Shown: one piece after another, positions 57,306-57,446 of the stretch
Layout: every line of letters starts with the position of its first letter
Numbering within the stretch: position 1 is the first letter of the stretch
Origin: a virus
Reading direction: 5' to 3' (one strand)
DNA: 57,446 nucleotides
Virus record (IMG/VR): IMGVR_UViG_3300046692_000226
Span: 1-57,446 of that record
The notes under the pieces: generated by a model
Database searches by the model: none
Told to the model about the DNA's origin: nothing
What the model saw: only the letters and a program-made list of their open reading frames with translations
Made by a program: the position numbers and the translations under genes

Positions 57306-57357
57306 TTATATGGTCGGGACGGAGTGATTCGAACACTCGACCCCTAGCACCCCATGC
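57306..57357. repeat. attR core
   Basis: The 52-bp repeat partner of attL; here it is part of the complete tRNA-Pro gene. Confidence 0.92.
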
Positions 57358-57387
57358 TAGTGCGCTACCGGACTGCGCTACGCCCCG
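57311..57387 (-). tRNA. tRNA-Pro (anticodon GGG)
   Basis: Read on the minus strand it gives a full cloverleaf: acceptor CGGGGCG / CGTCCCG, D-arm with AGTCCGGTAG, anticodon stem CTAGC / GCTAG around ATGGGGT (anticodon GGG for CCC codons), T-arm GAGTG-TTCGAAT-CACTC and an encoded CCA. Length is 77 nt. The phage core supplies the 3' half without breaking the gene. Confidence 0.96.
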
Positions 57388-57446
57388 ACTAGGCGTGAAA
57401 TCCGTTCCTCTTCTCGAAGAACGCTCAAGAATATATCGCAAGCTTT

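Larger units (their letters stand above)
702..57357. mobile_element. Complete lambda-like temperate siphophage prophage, about 56.6 kb
   Basis: A 52-bp direct repeat (one mismatch) made of a tRNA-Pro 3' part bounds the element at both ends, and a tyrosine integrase lies just inside attR. Between the ends are full modules for lysogeny, recombination, replication, packaging, head, lambda-type tail and lysis. No essential module is visibly missing. The only clear damage is a frameshifted second copy of the endolysin gene at 3649-4073. The prophage therefore looks potentially inducible, which cannot be proved from sequence alone. Confidence 0.95.

Overview
The window holds one nearly complete temperate siphophage genome integrated in a Pseudomonas chromosome (probably the P. 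fluorescens/putida side of the genus, judging from base composition, the DUF1654-type gene, the Cro/CI pair and the tRNA sequence). Bases 1-388 are the host: the 3' end of a sugar-binding ABC transporter gene. The prophage runs from attL (702-753) to attR (57306-57357), about 56.6 kb. It sits in the 3' half of a tRNA-Pro(GGG) gene, which is intact at the right edge (57311-57387, minus strand).

The prophage is drawn 'backwards'. From attL the layout is: (i) an accessory left end (0.9-6 kb) with a LexA-box-controlled pair (zinc-finger protein plus SRAP/HMCES protein), a cysteine-rich peptide gene, a broken endolysin copy, an O-antigen polymerase/ligase-type membrane protein and the intact SleB-type endolysin; (ii) a long minus-strand late operon (6-31.4 kb) read right to left: holin-like genes, overlapping Rz/Rz1 spanins, terminase, portal, head, lambda-type tail (V, G/GT with a GGGAAAC slippery site, H, M, L, K, I, J), tail fibre and fibre-assembly genes; a superinfection-immunity gene is inserted on the opposite strand; (iii) a minus-strand early operon (31.9-37.7 kb) with cro, CII-like, rha, an O-type initiator containing iterons, DUF1367, ninG and a Q-position gene; (iv) the immunity region (37.7-40.6 kb) with cI, three right-hand operators, a toxin/antitoxin/DUF6941 operon, an SOS-boxed DUF1654 gene and two left-hand operators around a PL-like promoter; (v) a plus-strand leftward-type early operon (40.9-57.2 kb) with a PL7 alginate-lyase-type protein, many small genes, RecT and a YqaJ-type exonuclease, a YejK/NdpA nucleoid protein, a cytosine methyltransferase, an ASCH-like protein, an Xis-like protein and the integrase.

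How it works together: CI, a self-cleaving S24 repressor, would bind operators of the form AACCGCCGGTT at both control regions. DNA damage would release it and also derepress at least two genes carrying their own LexA boxes. Early genes replicate and recombine the DNA from iterons inside the initiator gene. The Q-position gene would let polymerase read through several hairpin-plus-T elements found in the late operon. Several genes look like lysogenic-conversion cargo: the O-antigen gene, the immunity protein, lipoproteins, the TA-like triad, the PL7 lyase, a cupin, and an AT-rich 272-residue protein at 49.3-50.1 kb.

All functional assignments come from reading the sequence and from memory of the families; no database search was run.
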